NCBI GenBank assembly: GCA_034505955.1
Contig: JAPDQK010000001.1
Span: 62,001 to 126,000 of the forward strand
Source of the DNA: Zhuqueibacter pondensis
Lineage (GTDB): Bacteria; Zhuqueibacterota; Zhuqueibacteria; Zhuqueibacterales; Zhuqueibacteraceae
Reading direction: 5' to 3'
DNA length: 64,000 nucleotides
Shown piece by piece: positions 42,733-51,182 of the stretch; the stretch's first letter is position 1, and each line of letters begins with the position of its first letter. The translations under genes were made by a program, and so were the position numbers. The notes below the pieces were generated by a model. That model ran no database searches, was not told the origin of the DNA, and was given only the letters and a program-made list of their open reading frames with translations.

Positions 42733-45700
42733 ATGATTAAATCAAAATTCTTTTTCCTTATAATTTTGATTGCCGCCGTCCAGTTCGCTTTTGCTCAGCC
42801 AGCAAGCTTGTACATCAACGAATTCATGGCTTCCAACGTGCTGGCTTTTGAGAATCCGAGCGGCGATTACGAGGACTGGATAGAGATTTACAATTCCGGC
42901 GCTTCACCGGTCGACCTGGCAGGCTATTATTTGACCGATGATCTGAAAAATTATTGGAAGATCCCAGCCGGGCAGGCCTCTCTCACGACAGTTCCTGCGA
43001 AAGGATACCTGCTTCTCTATGCAGATGGCCAATCGAAAAAGGGCGCCAATCACCTTGGGTTCAAGCTCGACAAAAACATCGGCGAGCAGCTCGTCTTGAT
43101 CGACAAGGACGGCGTATCCGTGCTGGATCGAATCGCCATCTGGGATCAGTTTCGAGATATTTCTTATGGCCGTTATCCGGACGGCGGTTCGCAGTGGGTT
43201 TATTTCACCGAGTTCACACCCGGGGCTGCGAACAAGCAAGGGTACATCGGCTTTGTGTCGCCGCCCATGATCGATCAGACCGCCGGATTTTATAACGGCA
43301 GCGTGACGATCTCCGTCCGTCCAGCCCGAACTGGAGATATTATCCGTTATACGCTTGACGGCTCCGATCCAACCGAAACCTCTCCACAGTACATAACGCC
43401 CGTGCAGATTAACCAGACGTCGATTTTTAAAGCGAGGGCGTTTAATTTTGGCGCCCTGCCGAGCGAAATCGTGACGAGAGCTTTTCTTGTCAATGCCAAT
43501 CACGCCTTGCCCGTCCTGGCATTGATGACCGACCCCAAAAACCTGTTCGATCCCAAAACCGGCATTTACGTGAATGATGGGGATGGTCGCGCCTGGGAGC
43601 GGTTTTCTGAGCTGGAATATTTCAAGAATCAGGCGATTGGATTTCATGCTCCCGCCGGCCTCCGCATTCAGGGCAACACGGGACCGAAGGACTACCGCAA
43701 AAAATCTCTCCGTGCCTTTTTTCGCGATGGCTACGGTCTGGAAAGTCTGAAATATGTGTTATACCCAAAGGAAGCGGTGAATACATTCAATCGACTGGTC
43801 TTTCGCGCCGGTTATGACGACAGTATGGAAGACGGCAAAAATGCCAGGGCGACTTTGCTCCGTGATCCTTTAACGGCGGAGCTCTGGCAAAGAGCCGGAG
43901 GCCTGACACCACACAGCAGTTTTGCGGTGCTGTATTTGAACAACTATTTCAATGGCATTTACGATATCAAAGAGAGTATTGAAGAGGAGTTCATCAGGCA
44001 TCACTTGGGATATGTGGAGCTTGATCTCATGCGCACCCGCTGGGATTCGACCGAGCTGGTTTACGGTAGCAGAACCAAATGGAACGAACTCATTCGCTTT
44101 TTTCAAAACAACACGTTTGAAAGCGATGCAAAAATCGCAGAAGCGGCGCAGCTCCTGGATCTTGAAAATTTTACGACCCTGCAAGCTTTGATTCATGCCA
44201 CCGAGTATCGCAGTTGGGCCTACGGCGTTTTTATGTTTCGCGAGAAGACCGATGCCGCGAGGTGGCAATGGACCGTGTGGGACGCCGACCGTTCCTTCGA
44301 CGATCTGCTATGGAACGGCTTTACCACTCAATACAATCCCTTGGCGATATATTTGGATGGGCTGATCACGAAAAAATTGCTGCAGAACCAATCCTACAAG
44401 AACAAATTCATAAACCGGATTGCCGATTTGTTGAATACCGTGTTTTTGCCCGCCAATGTGAAAGCGCTGGTCGATTCGTTGGCAAACACCATTGCGCCGG
44501 AAATTCCGGCGGAAGTCAGCAGATGGAATAGCACGGTGGCACAATGGAACCAGAATGTGGATTGGCTCAGAGATTTTGTTGATCAGAGACCGGCCATCGT
44601 TCGCCAGCAAATGCAAGATTATTTTCGTCTCGACAGCCCGGCGGATTTGACCGTTGGCATTGAGAGCGGAAAGGGAAAGATAAAAATTAACACCGTGACC
44701 GTCAGCCAGTTTCCCTGGACGGGCAAATATTTTCGCAACCTTCCGATTACGGTGACGGCGATTCCGGAACCCGGTTATCGCTTTGATCGTTGGTCAGACG
44801 CGTCATTACCCACGACTGTATCGATCACCTTGAATCTCACCGGCGACAAATCGCTCTCGGCCATCTTCACCCAATTGGGAAATATCAACGCTGAGCTTAT
44901 CGTCCCGAACCGCATCAAGTCCGGACAGCATCTGCCGGTGGTGGTCCGGATTCGGGATGCAAGTTGGAACATCAATCCCATCGAGCAAACGCCGATGCAG
45001 ATAGCATTCGGCGGTGCACATGCCGACACGGTCATCGCGATCAAGCGCGGTGCCGGAACCGGTGTTATTCAAATCAATGCGGCGACGAATTTCACGCTGA
45101 GCGTACAGAATGCCAAAGTGCCGCTGACTCAAAAGCAGATTGAGATTTCATCCGTCCCCACTCTCTCTTACTCCGGAACGCTTCCTACCGGTGAGGTGGT
45201 TTGGGACAATACCGCCGATCGTCTGATCACCGGCCATCTCACCATTCCGGTTGGATGCCGGCTGACTATCAAGCCCGGTACCTGGGTTATGGTAAAAAAG
45301 TATGTCAATTTCTATGTGCAAGGTCAGCTCACTGTTGAAGGAACGGCAAGCGCGCCTGTGGTTATTACCTCGGAGAACTGGTCGGAACCGTGGGGTGGGA
45401 TGGAATTTGATCATGCCACAGCTTCATTTCGATATTGCATGGTGCTGAACGGCGGCGGCGATCTCTCCAAAGGCTACCCGACGAATGATGGTTGGCATAC
45501 AGGACACCAGCATATCTTTTTTGGCAAGAATGATTCGGAATTCAATTTCGATCAGTGCTTCTTCCTCTATTCGCCCGGCAAGGTCTTCGGCGCGCAGGAT
45601 TCCAAAGTCACGGTCACGAACTCCGTGTCATCTTTTGTCTGGCTCGGCGGCGAATTTCACCGCGTGCTGTTGTTTTACCAGAACAGCCATCTCATGAACC

Positions 45701-47145
45701 TGCCCAACGATGACCACATTTATACAGAGGACATCGACACCGACGGATTTCACATCGACTACGTCAATCCGAAATATCCGCAGTATTCTGTGATCGACCG
45801 CTGCTATTTTATTACGGGCAAGGATGACGCCATCGACCACCATTTTGCGAGGTTGCGGATTTCGAACTGCTGGCTGGAAGATTTCGTTCACGAAGGTGTG
45901 GCTGCCTCTGCCGGAGATACGGTGAAAATTTTCAATACCGTCGCCATGAAAAACGATCAGGGTTTCGAGGCCGGATGGACCGAAAGCGGCGTCAGCAAGG
46001 GTCCGATCGTGTTGATCGATCACTGCGTGGCCATCGAGAACAACGTCGGACTGCGGATCGGCGACAGTTACAGTTGGAGCTATAGAAATTTCATGAAAGT
46101 GACGAACACCATCTTGTACAACAATAAGGATAATATTTGGAATTATCTGAACAGTACGCACGCTCCGCTGGAAGGCGCGCTCGATATCTCCTATTCCATG
46201 ACCAACGATGCGGACTACGACAAATCTCCACACTGCATTACTGGCGTGCCGCAGTTTGATCCGTTTTATTATATTTTGCCGGGTTCTCCCGGAACCAATA
46301 TGGGCACGCGGGGCACGAATATGGGAAGGGCTGATTCAGCGGCCAGTAATACGGGAGCGGTGGTGATCAATGAAATCATGTACAACTCGCCGCCGGAAAT
46401 GGATGCAAAGGATTGGATTGAGCTGTATAATCCCCAAGCGATAAGCCAACCCCTATCCGGCTGGATTCTTCGGGATGAGGACGTGACGCACCAGTTTCGA
46501 ATTCCGTTCAGCGCCATCATTCCGGCAGGCGGATACTGGGTTCTGTGTGGAGATACTTCTGCATTCAAGCGCTTTCATCCGGAGGTAAAAAATATTTCCG
46601 GCAACATCTCGTTTGGGTTTGGAGGCAAAGATCAGGTTCGGCTGTATACGTCTGTGGGGCTGCTGGTGGATAGTGTGGCGTATGACAACGATCCGCCGTG
46701 GCCTGTCGATGCCGACGGCAAAGGCTATAGTCTTGAGCTGATAGTTCCCAGCAGCGACCACGCTCTTCCGCAAAGCTGGGCCAAATCGATCCAGTTCGGT
46801 GGTACACCAGGAAGAGCAAACCGGGTAACCGGCGTTGAGTCGAGGCCAGAAAACAATCTGCCCACTCATTTTGTGCTGCAACAAAACTATCCCAACCCGT
46901 TTAATCCGAGAACGCGAATCGTTTACGCCATCCCGAAAACCGGGAAAGTCCGGCTTTTGGTCTTTGACCTCTTGGGACAAAAAGTGCTCGATCTCGTTGA
47001 TAACCAACGCCAGTCCGCCGGCCGCTACAGTGTTGAGCTGGATGGAAGAAACCTGCCAACCGGAGTTTACCTCTATCAGGTGCAGTTTGTTGATGAAAAC
47101 GGCGCAAAGCAAAAGCTGACGAAAAAAATGGTGTTGATCAAATAA
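42733..47145 (+). CDS. Giant CotH-kinase surface protein with lamin-tail domains, beta-helix and T9SS domain
   Basis: ATG 42733 gives a clean signal peptide (MIKSKFFFLIILIAAVQFAFAQ) and 1470 residues. Order: lamin-tail domain (about 22-145; INEFMASNVLAFENPSGDYE), chitobiase/beta-hexosaminidase C-terminal-like domain (about 183-262; YTLDGSDPTETS), CotH kinase core (about 280-600; KKSLRAFFRDGYG, DPLTAELWQRAG, LNNYFNGIYDIKES, WDADRSFDD with Asp517/Asp519), a bacterial repeat (PGYRFDRWSD, about 678), a right-handed beta-helix (about 820-1180), a second lamin-tail domain (about 1211-1340) and a T9SS domain (NYPNPFNPRT). CotH of Bacillus is an atypical secreted protein kinase; whether this one phosphorylates surface proteins is inference. 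It follows the VTC/DUF4956 genes. Confidence 0.9.
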   Translation: MIKSKFFFLIILIAAVQFAFAQPASLYINEFMASNVLAFENPSGDYEDWIEIYNSGASPVDLAGYYLTDDLKNYWKIPAGQASLTTVPAKGYLLLYADGQSKKGANHLGFKLDKNIGEQLVLIDKDGVSVLDRIAIWDQFRDISYGRYPDGGSQWVYFTEFTPGAANKQGYIGFVSPPMIDQTAGFYNGSVTISVRPARTGDIIRYTLDGSDPTETSPQYITPVQINQTSIFKARAFNFGALPSEIVTRAFLVNANHALPVLALMTDPKNLFDPKTGIYVNDGDGRAWERFSELEYFKNQAIGFHAPAGLRIQGNTGPKDYRKKSLRAFFRDGYGLESLKYVLYPKEAVNTFNRLVFRAGYDDSMEDGKNARATLLRDPLTAELWQRAGGLTPHSSFAVLYLNNYFNGIYDIKESIEEEFIRHHLGYVELDLMRTRWDSTELVYGSRTKWNELIRFFQNNTFESDAKIAEAAQLLDLENFTTLQALIHATEYRSWAYGVFMFREKTDAARWQWTVWDADRSFDDLLWNGFTTQYNPLAIYLDGLITKKLLQNQSYKNKFINRIADLLNTVFLPANVKALVDSLANTIAPEIPAEVSRWNSTVAQWNQNVDWLRDFVDQRPAIVRQQMQDYFRLDSPADLTVGIESGKGKIKINTVTVSQFPWTGKYFRNLPITVTAIPEPGYRFDRWSDASLPTTVSITLNLTGDKSLSAIFTQLGNINAELIVPNRIKSGQHLPVVVRIRDASWNINPIEQTPMQIAFGGAHADTVIAIKRGAGTGVIQINAATNFTLSVQNAKVPLTQKQIEISSVPTLSYSGTLPTGEVVWDNTADRLITGHLTIPVGCRLTIKPGTWVMVKKYVNFYVQGQLTVEGTASAPVVITSENWSEPWGGMEFDHATASFRYCMVLNGGGDLSKGYPTNDGWHTGHQHIFFGKNDSEFNFDQCFFLYSPGKVFGAQDSKVTVTNSVSSFVWLGGEFHRVLLFYQNSHLMNLPNDDHIYTEDIDTDGFHIDYVNPKYPQYSVIDRCYFITGKDDAIDHHFARLRISNCWLEDFVHEGVAASAGDTVKIFNTVAMKNDQGFEAGWTESGVSKGPIVLIDHCVAIENNVGLRIGDSYSWSYRNFMKVTNTILYNNKDNIWNYLNSTHAPLEGALDISYSMTNDADYDKSPHCITGVPQFDPFYYILPGSPGTNMGTRGTNMGRADSAASNTGAVVINEIMYNSPPEMDAKDWIELYNPQAISQPLSGWILRDEDVTHQFRIPFSAIIPAGGYWVLCGDTSAFKRFHPEVKNISGNISFGFGGKDQVRLYTSVGLLVDSVAYDNDPPWPVDADGKGYSLELIVPSSDHALPQSWAKSIQFGGTPGRANRVTGVESRPENNLPTHFVLQQNYPNPFNPRTRIVYAIPKTGKVRLLVFDLLGQKVLDLVDNQRQSAGRYSVELDGRNLPTGVYLYQVQFVDENGAKQKLTKKMVLIK

Positions 47146-47177
47146 GGACGGCACCATTCGCTAAATGAGTAGACAAC

Positions 47178-47210
47178 ACGCCTGTGGTTTTCCGGTGGCT
47201 GCAGGCGTTT
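47178..47210 (+). terminator. Weak terminator-like hairpin after the first CotH gene
   Basis: ACGCCTG (47178-47184) pairs with CAGGCGT (47202-47208), followed by TT and a C-interrupted T stretch. It stands 33 bases after the CotH stop. The stem is short, so this is tentative. Confidence 0.4.
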
Positions 47211-47299
47211 CCTGTTGATTCGAATTCACAAAAATCGTATTTTTAGCTTGGCAATGTTAAGTTGGCGTGAACAAAAACAAGACAGAAAAAGAAATCGAA

Positions 47300-47563
47300 T
47301 TGGCGAAAAAAGCAAAACACAAAATCTCAAAAAGGCCAGGAATGCGGTGCCTTCGGATCCCGAAATCGTCCGGGATCTCCGTGATGCCTATAACGCCTCT
47401 GGAGGCACGCTCCATGCGATTGCTCCGAGGGGCTTACCGTGGCCGATTTGTTGGCGACCATGGTATCTTTTTCCAGCTCCGAACGACGTCCCTTTCCCCG
47501 GCTTCGGGTCCACAGGATCAGATGGAAAGCAGCGAAGCGCCGCTCTTCCAGGAGTCGCAGTGA
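47300..47563 (+). pseudogene. Internally deleted SGNH-hydrolase remnant
   Basis: The first bases (TTGGCGAAAAAAGCAAAACA) match the start of the intact SGNH gene at 37705. From about 47322 the sequence jumps to its 3' end: coding relics KARNAVPSDPEIVRDLRDAY and later VADLLATM and FSSSERRPF in a shifted frame, with the stop region (GGAGTCGCAGTGA) matching 39714. About 1.7 kb of the interior is gone and the frame is lost. It lies between the two CotH genes and is the second half of a reciprocal SGNH/GH30 decay pattern. Confidence 0.88.
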
Positions 47564-47587
47564 TAAAAAACATGGAGAGCTAACGAA

Positions 47588-50500
47588 ATGGGCAAATGTA
47601 GATTTTTATTCGTTTCAATCATTCTTGCAATCTTAATCAAAAATGGGCTCGCGCAAGATCATATCCTTGTGGCGCAAAACGCAGATAAACGAGTTTTAGT
47701 CCCCGCGCAGGAGATCGACGGTATCTGGAAATCCGATCCTCAATTTGATGATTCAGGCTGGATGCTTTGTCGTGGTGATCCGGGAGGGGTCGGTTATGAG
47801 AAAGGGTCCGGTTATGAGAGTTATATTACTCTCAACGTGGCCGACAGAATGTATGGCGGGCCAAGTCCGAACAATACTTGCTACATTCGCATTCCATTCA
47901 ATGTGACAAATTTGAATTTGGACAGTCTCGATTTTTTGCAACTGAACATGCGTTACGACGATGGTTTCGTCGCTTATCTGAACGGCGTGAAAGTGGCTGA
48001 AGCCAATGCCCCCAGTTCATTGACGTGGAATTCGGCTGCTCTCGAGGCGATTGAATCGAGCAGCGTGGTCTCTTTTAATATTACCCAGCATTTGAATGCT
48101 TTAAGATCAGGTGGGAATCTGCTCGCGATTCATGGTCTGAATGTGAACACCGCCAGTTCTGATTTTCTCATACTGGCGGAGCTTTACGCCCGGGAAACAT
48201 TTTCCGTGCCCGCTCCGGAATTCTCCGTGCAACGCGGATTTTATGAGAACAGTTTTGATGTCATTGTTACTGCGCAAACGACGAATGCCAGCATCAAGTA
48301 TACTTTGGATGGCTCTGATCCTCGAACGTCACCCACTGCATTGCTGCAAACTTCGCCGGCCACGATACGAATTGATCCCGAAAGCACTGCAGGACAGCGC
48401 GGAAAGACCCCGGGGGTGATTCTGCGGGCTTGCGCAGTGGCGCCGGGTTATTCGCCGAGCGCCTCGGTTACTCATACCTATTTATTCGTCAACAAAGTGG
48501 GAACACTGTCCCCCGATAATGTCAAGCCCGGGCCCGGCTGGCCCAACCCGACCACTGCTGCGAATCCGCAGGCGATAAATTACGGCATGGATCCCGACGT
48601 GTTGAACGACCCCCGCTATAAAGACTTGATTGACGACGCCCTGTTGGCCATTCCCTCCATTTCCATTGCGACTGATCTCAAACATCTCTTCGCACCGGAT
48701 AGTGGAATTTACATGAATGCGATGTCAGACGGAGCCGCCTGGGAACGTCCCGCCTCGATTGAACTGTTGAATCCGAATGGCGCCGAGGGATTTCAAATCA
48801 ATGCCGGCATTCGCATTCGCGGCGGCTGGAGCCGGCATGGCGATAATCCCAAGCATGCCTTCCGTTTGTTTTTTAGAAGCGAGTACGGTCAGGGCAAATT
48901 GGAATATCCGCTTTTTGAGAACGAAGGCGTCAATAAATTCGACAAAGTGGATTTGCGCACCAGTCAAAATTACTCGTGGAGTTATCCGGGTCACCAAGGC
49001 GAATACAACACGATGAACCGCGATGTGTTCTCCCGTGATCTCCAGAGAGAGATGGGGCAGCCGTATACCAGAAGTCGCTACTATCATCTGTACATCAACG
49101 GCGTTTATTGGGGATTGTACCAGTCCCAGGAACGCTCGGAAGCGCGTTATGCCGCAAGCTATTTTGGCGGGAATGTCGAAGACTACGATGTCGTCAAGCC
49201 GGATGATGGCTATGTTATAGGTGCCACCGATGGCAATCTGGATGCCTACCGGCAAGTATGGAATTTCTGCAGTTCGGGATTTCGCACGAATACCAATTAT
49301 TTCAAATTGCAGGGGCTGAATACGGATGGCACGAGAAATCCGGCGTACAAAGTTTTAGTTGATATTGATAACCTGATCGATTTCATGCTGGTCATTTTCT
49401 ATACTGGAAATTTTGACAGCCCGACAACGAAATTCGGGCAAAACAAAAATCCCAACAACTTCTACTGTATTTATGACAGAACCGGCGACCGGGGTTTTAA
49501 ATTCTTTGCCCATGATGCGGAACACACACTCAGAACCACAGCGGGCGAAGGCCCGGGGATCGGTCTCTACGAAAATCGCGTGAATATCGGCAGTCTGAAC
49601 GACAGTTACAAAATGACCGTATCGGATTTCTCGAGGTTCCATCCGCAATGGCTGCACTTCAAGCTGTCGGACAATGCCGAGTATCGAATTCGATTTGCCG
49701 ATCATGTCTACAAGCATTTCTTTAATCAAGGTTGCATGACGCCGGCGAAAGCCACGGCGCTCTTTCTCTCTCGCGCCAAAGAGATCGAGATGGCGATTAT
49801 CGCCGAATCTGCTCGTTGGGGCGATACCTACCATCATCCCCCCAGAACCAAAGACGACGATTGGCAACGCGCCATAGATGATATTGTCAAGAATTACTTC
49901 CCTTATCGCACCGCCATCGTTTTGAGTCAACTCAAAGAGGCCAACTTGTATCCGAACATCGGTCCGCCGGTTTTTAAGAATAACAACGAAGAAATCCTGG
50001 CCGGGAGTTTGGAGGTTCAACCCGGATACGTATTAAAACTGCTGAATTCGAATGGCACAAAGGGAACCATTCAGTATACCGTGAATGGTCAAGATCCCCG
50101 GGCCATTGGTGGCAGCGTGGCGAGTTCTGCCAAGGATGGCGGCGATGAAACAGATGTCACGATAAACGCGACAACCATGATCAAAGCACGGGTGCAAGAC
50201 GGAACGACGTGGAGCGCGCTGCATGAGATCATTCTGTTTGTTGGCAACAATGCCAGCAACCTCAAGATCACCGAGATTCATTATCATCCCATGGACGGCG
50301 TGGGTGTCAGTGACAATGAGTATGAATTCCTGGAATTGAAAAATATTGGACCAGCTCCGATCAATCTCTCTCAGGCTCATTTTATCGACGGCTTAACCTA
50401 TACTTTTCCCCTCGGCACGATCATCAATCCGAATGAGTTTATTGTTCTGGCCTCGAACCGGCAGGAATTCAACAACCGTTATGGCTTCTTTCCTTTTGGA

Positions 50501-51034
50501 GAATACGCCGGGCAGCTTGATAACAGCGGTGAGGTGCTCACTCTTCTCACGGCTGCAAACGATACCATTTTTTCAGTGCGCTATGACGACCACGCTCCGT
50601 GGCCGGAATCACCTGACGGCGGCGGATTTTCTCTGGTGCCCAAAGAGGTCAACCCCACCGACGATTTGAATGATCCGTCGAATTGGCGTGCCTCATTCGC
50701 CATTCACGGTTCGCCTGGACGGGATGATCTGCCGGGCACTTCGGTTGAAACTCAGACCACCGGGCCTCCCACTAGCTTCGCGCTTCATCAGAATTATCCA
50801 AATCCATTCAACCCGGAGACCAAAATTCGCTACACGCTGAAGCGCAGCGGCAAGGTTCGTCTATCAGTGTATGATCTCACAGGCCGGGAAGTGGCAGTTC
50901 TGGTAGATGGCGTTCAGAACGCCGGGGCGCATGATGCGGTGTTTTCAGGCGCCGGCTTGGTCAGCGGTATTTACTTCTACAAGCTGCAGGCCGCAGATGG
51001 GGTGATCACCAAGAAGATGGCGCTGGTGAGATAA
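47588..51034 (+). CDS. Second CotH-kinase surface protein with T9SS domain
   Basis: Protein of 1148 residues with a signal peptide (MGKCRFLFVSIILAILIKNG, cut near LAQ). Order: N-terminal beta-sandwich (about 45-205; MRYDDGFVAYLNGVKVAEAN), chitobiase-C-terminal-like domain (about 217-300; YTLDGSDPRTSP), CotH core (about 335-790; RIRGGWSRHGDNPKHAFRLF, YHLYINGVYWGLYQSQERSE), a second YTVNGQDP domain (about 810-865), a lamin-tail domain (about 891-1035; ITEIHYHPMDGVG) and a T9SS domain (NYPNPFNPET). At the place where the first CotH has DAD (517-519) this one has DAE (643-645), so metal or nucleotide binding may differ. Its sorting domain is unusually close to that of the CBM9 protein. It is likely surface-displayed with the first CotH. 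Confidence 0.88.
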   Translation: MGKCRFLFVSIILAILIKNGLAQDHILVAQNADKRVLVPAQEIDGIWKSDPQFDDSGWMLCRGDPGGVGYEKGSGYESYITLNVADRMYGGPSPNNTCYIRIPFNVTNLNLDSLDFLQLNMRYDDGFVAYLNGVKVAEANAPSSLTWNSAALEAIESSSVVSFNITQHLNALRSGGNLLAIHGLNVNTASSDFLILAELYARETFSVPAPEFSVQRGFYENSFDVIVTAQTTNASIKYTLDGSDPRTSPTALLQTSPATIRIDPESTAGQRGKTPGVILRACAVAPGYSPSASVTHTYLFVNKVGTLSPDNVKPGPGWPNPTTAANPQAINYGMDPDVLNDPRYKDLIDDALLAIPSISIATDLKHLFAPDSGIYMNAMSDGAAWERPASIELLNPNGAEGFQINAGIRIRGGWSRHGDNPKHAFRLFFRSEYGQGKLEYPLFENEGVNKFDKVDLRTSQNYSWSYPGHQGEYNTMNRDVFSRDLQREMGQPYTRSRYYHLYINGVYWGLYQSQERSEARYAASYFGGNVEDYDVVKPDDGYVIGATDGNLDAYRQVWNFCSSGFRTNTNYFKLQGLNTDGTRNPAYKVLVDIDNLIDFMLVIFYTGNFDSPTTKFGQNKNPNNFYCIYDRTGDRGFKFFAHDAEHTLRTTAGEGPGIGLYENRVNIGSLNDSYKMTVSDFSRFHPQWLHFKLSDNAEYRIRFADHVYKHFFNQGCMTPAKATALFLSRAKEIEMAIIAESARWGDTYHHPPRTKDDDWQRAIDDIVKNYFPYRTAIVLSQLKEANLYPNIGPPVFKNNNEEILAGSLEVQPGYVLKLLNSNGTKGTIQYTVNGQDPRAIGGSVASSAKDGGDETDVTINATTMIKARVQDGTTWSALHEIILFVGNNASNLKITEIHYHPMDGVGVSDNEYEFLELKNIGPAPINLSQAHFIDGLTYTFPLGTIINPNEFIVLASNRQEFNNRYGFFPFGEYAGQLDNSGEVLTLLTAANDTIFSVRYDDHAPWPESPDGGGFSLVPKEVNPTDDLNDPSNWRASFAIHGSPGRDDLPGTSVETQTTGPPTSFALHQNYPNPFNPETKIRYTLKRSGKVRLSVYDLTGREVAVLVDGVQNAGAHDAVFSGAGLVSGIYFYKLQAADGVITKKMALVR

Positions 51035-51038
51035 GCTC

Positions 51039-51143
51039 GTAGTTTCGCCTTCTCCGCCCCGCATCCTTAAAAACACAAGGATAGGCGGAGCGGGGTAGGC
51101 GTCCGACCTCCGACATAAGTTGAACGCCTAAAGACGTCACTAC
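51039..51143. repeat. About 105-bp intergenic repeat, copy 2
   Basis: Same layout as 28438-28540: GTAGTTTCGCCTTCTCCGCC at one end, GGCGGAGCGGGGTAGGCG in the middle, and CGCCTAAAGACGTCACTAC at the other end, so the termini are roughly inverted. It begins 4 bases after the CotH stop and ends 40 bases before the GH30 start, filling the whole spacer. It may be a small non-autonomous mobile element or an RNA hairpin acting on the operon. Confidence 0.8.
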
Positions 51144-51182
51144 CAGCTTTTCCATGCGCGAACTATTTTTTGGAGCAAAATC

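Noticed and set aside
42733..51034. CotH genes as evidence for spore formation
   Set aside because: CotH domains are widespread in non-sporulating bacteria; no sporulation gene is present and the outer-membrane and T9SS features indicate a Gram-negative cell.
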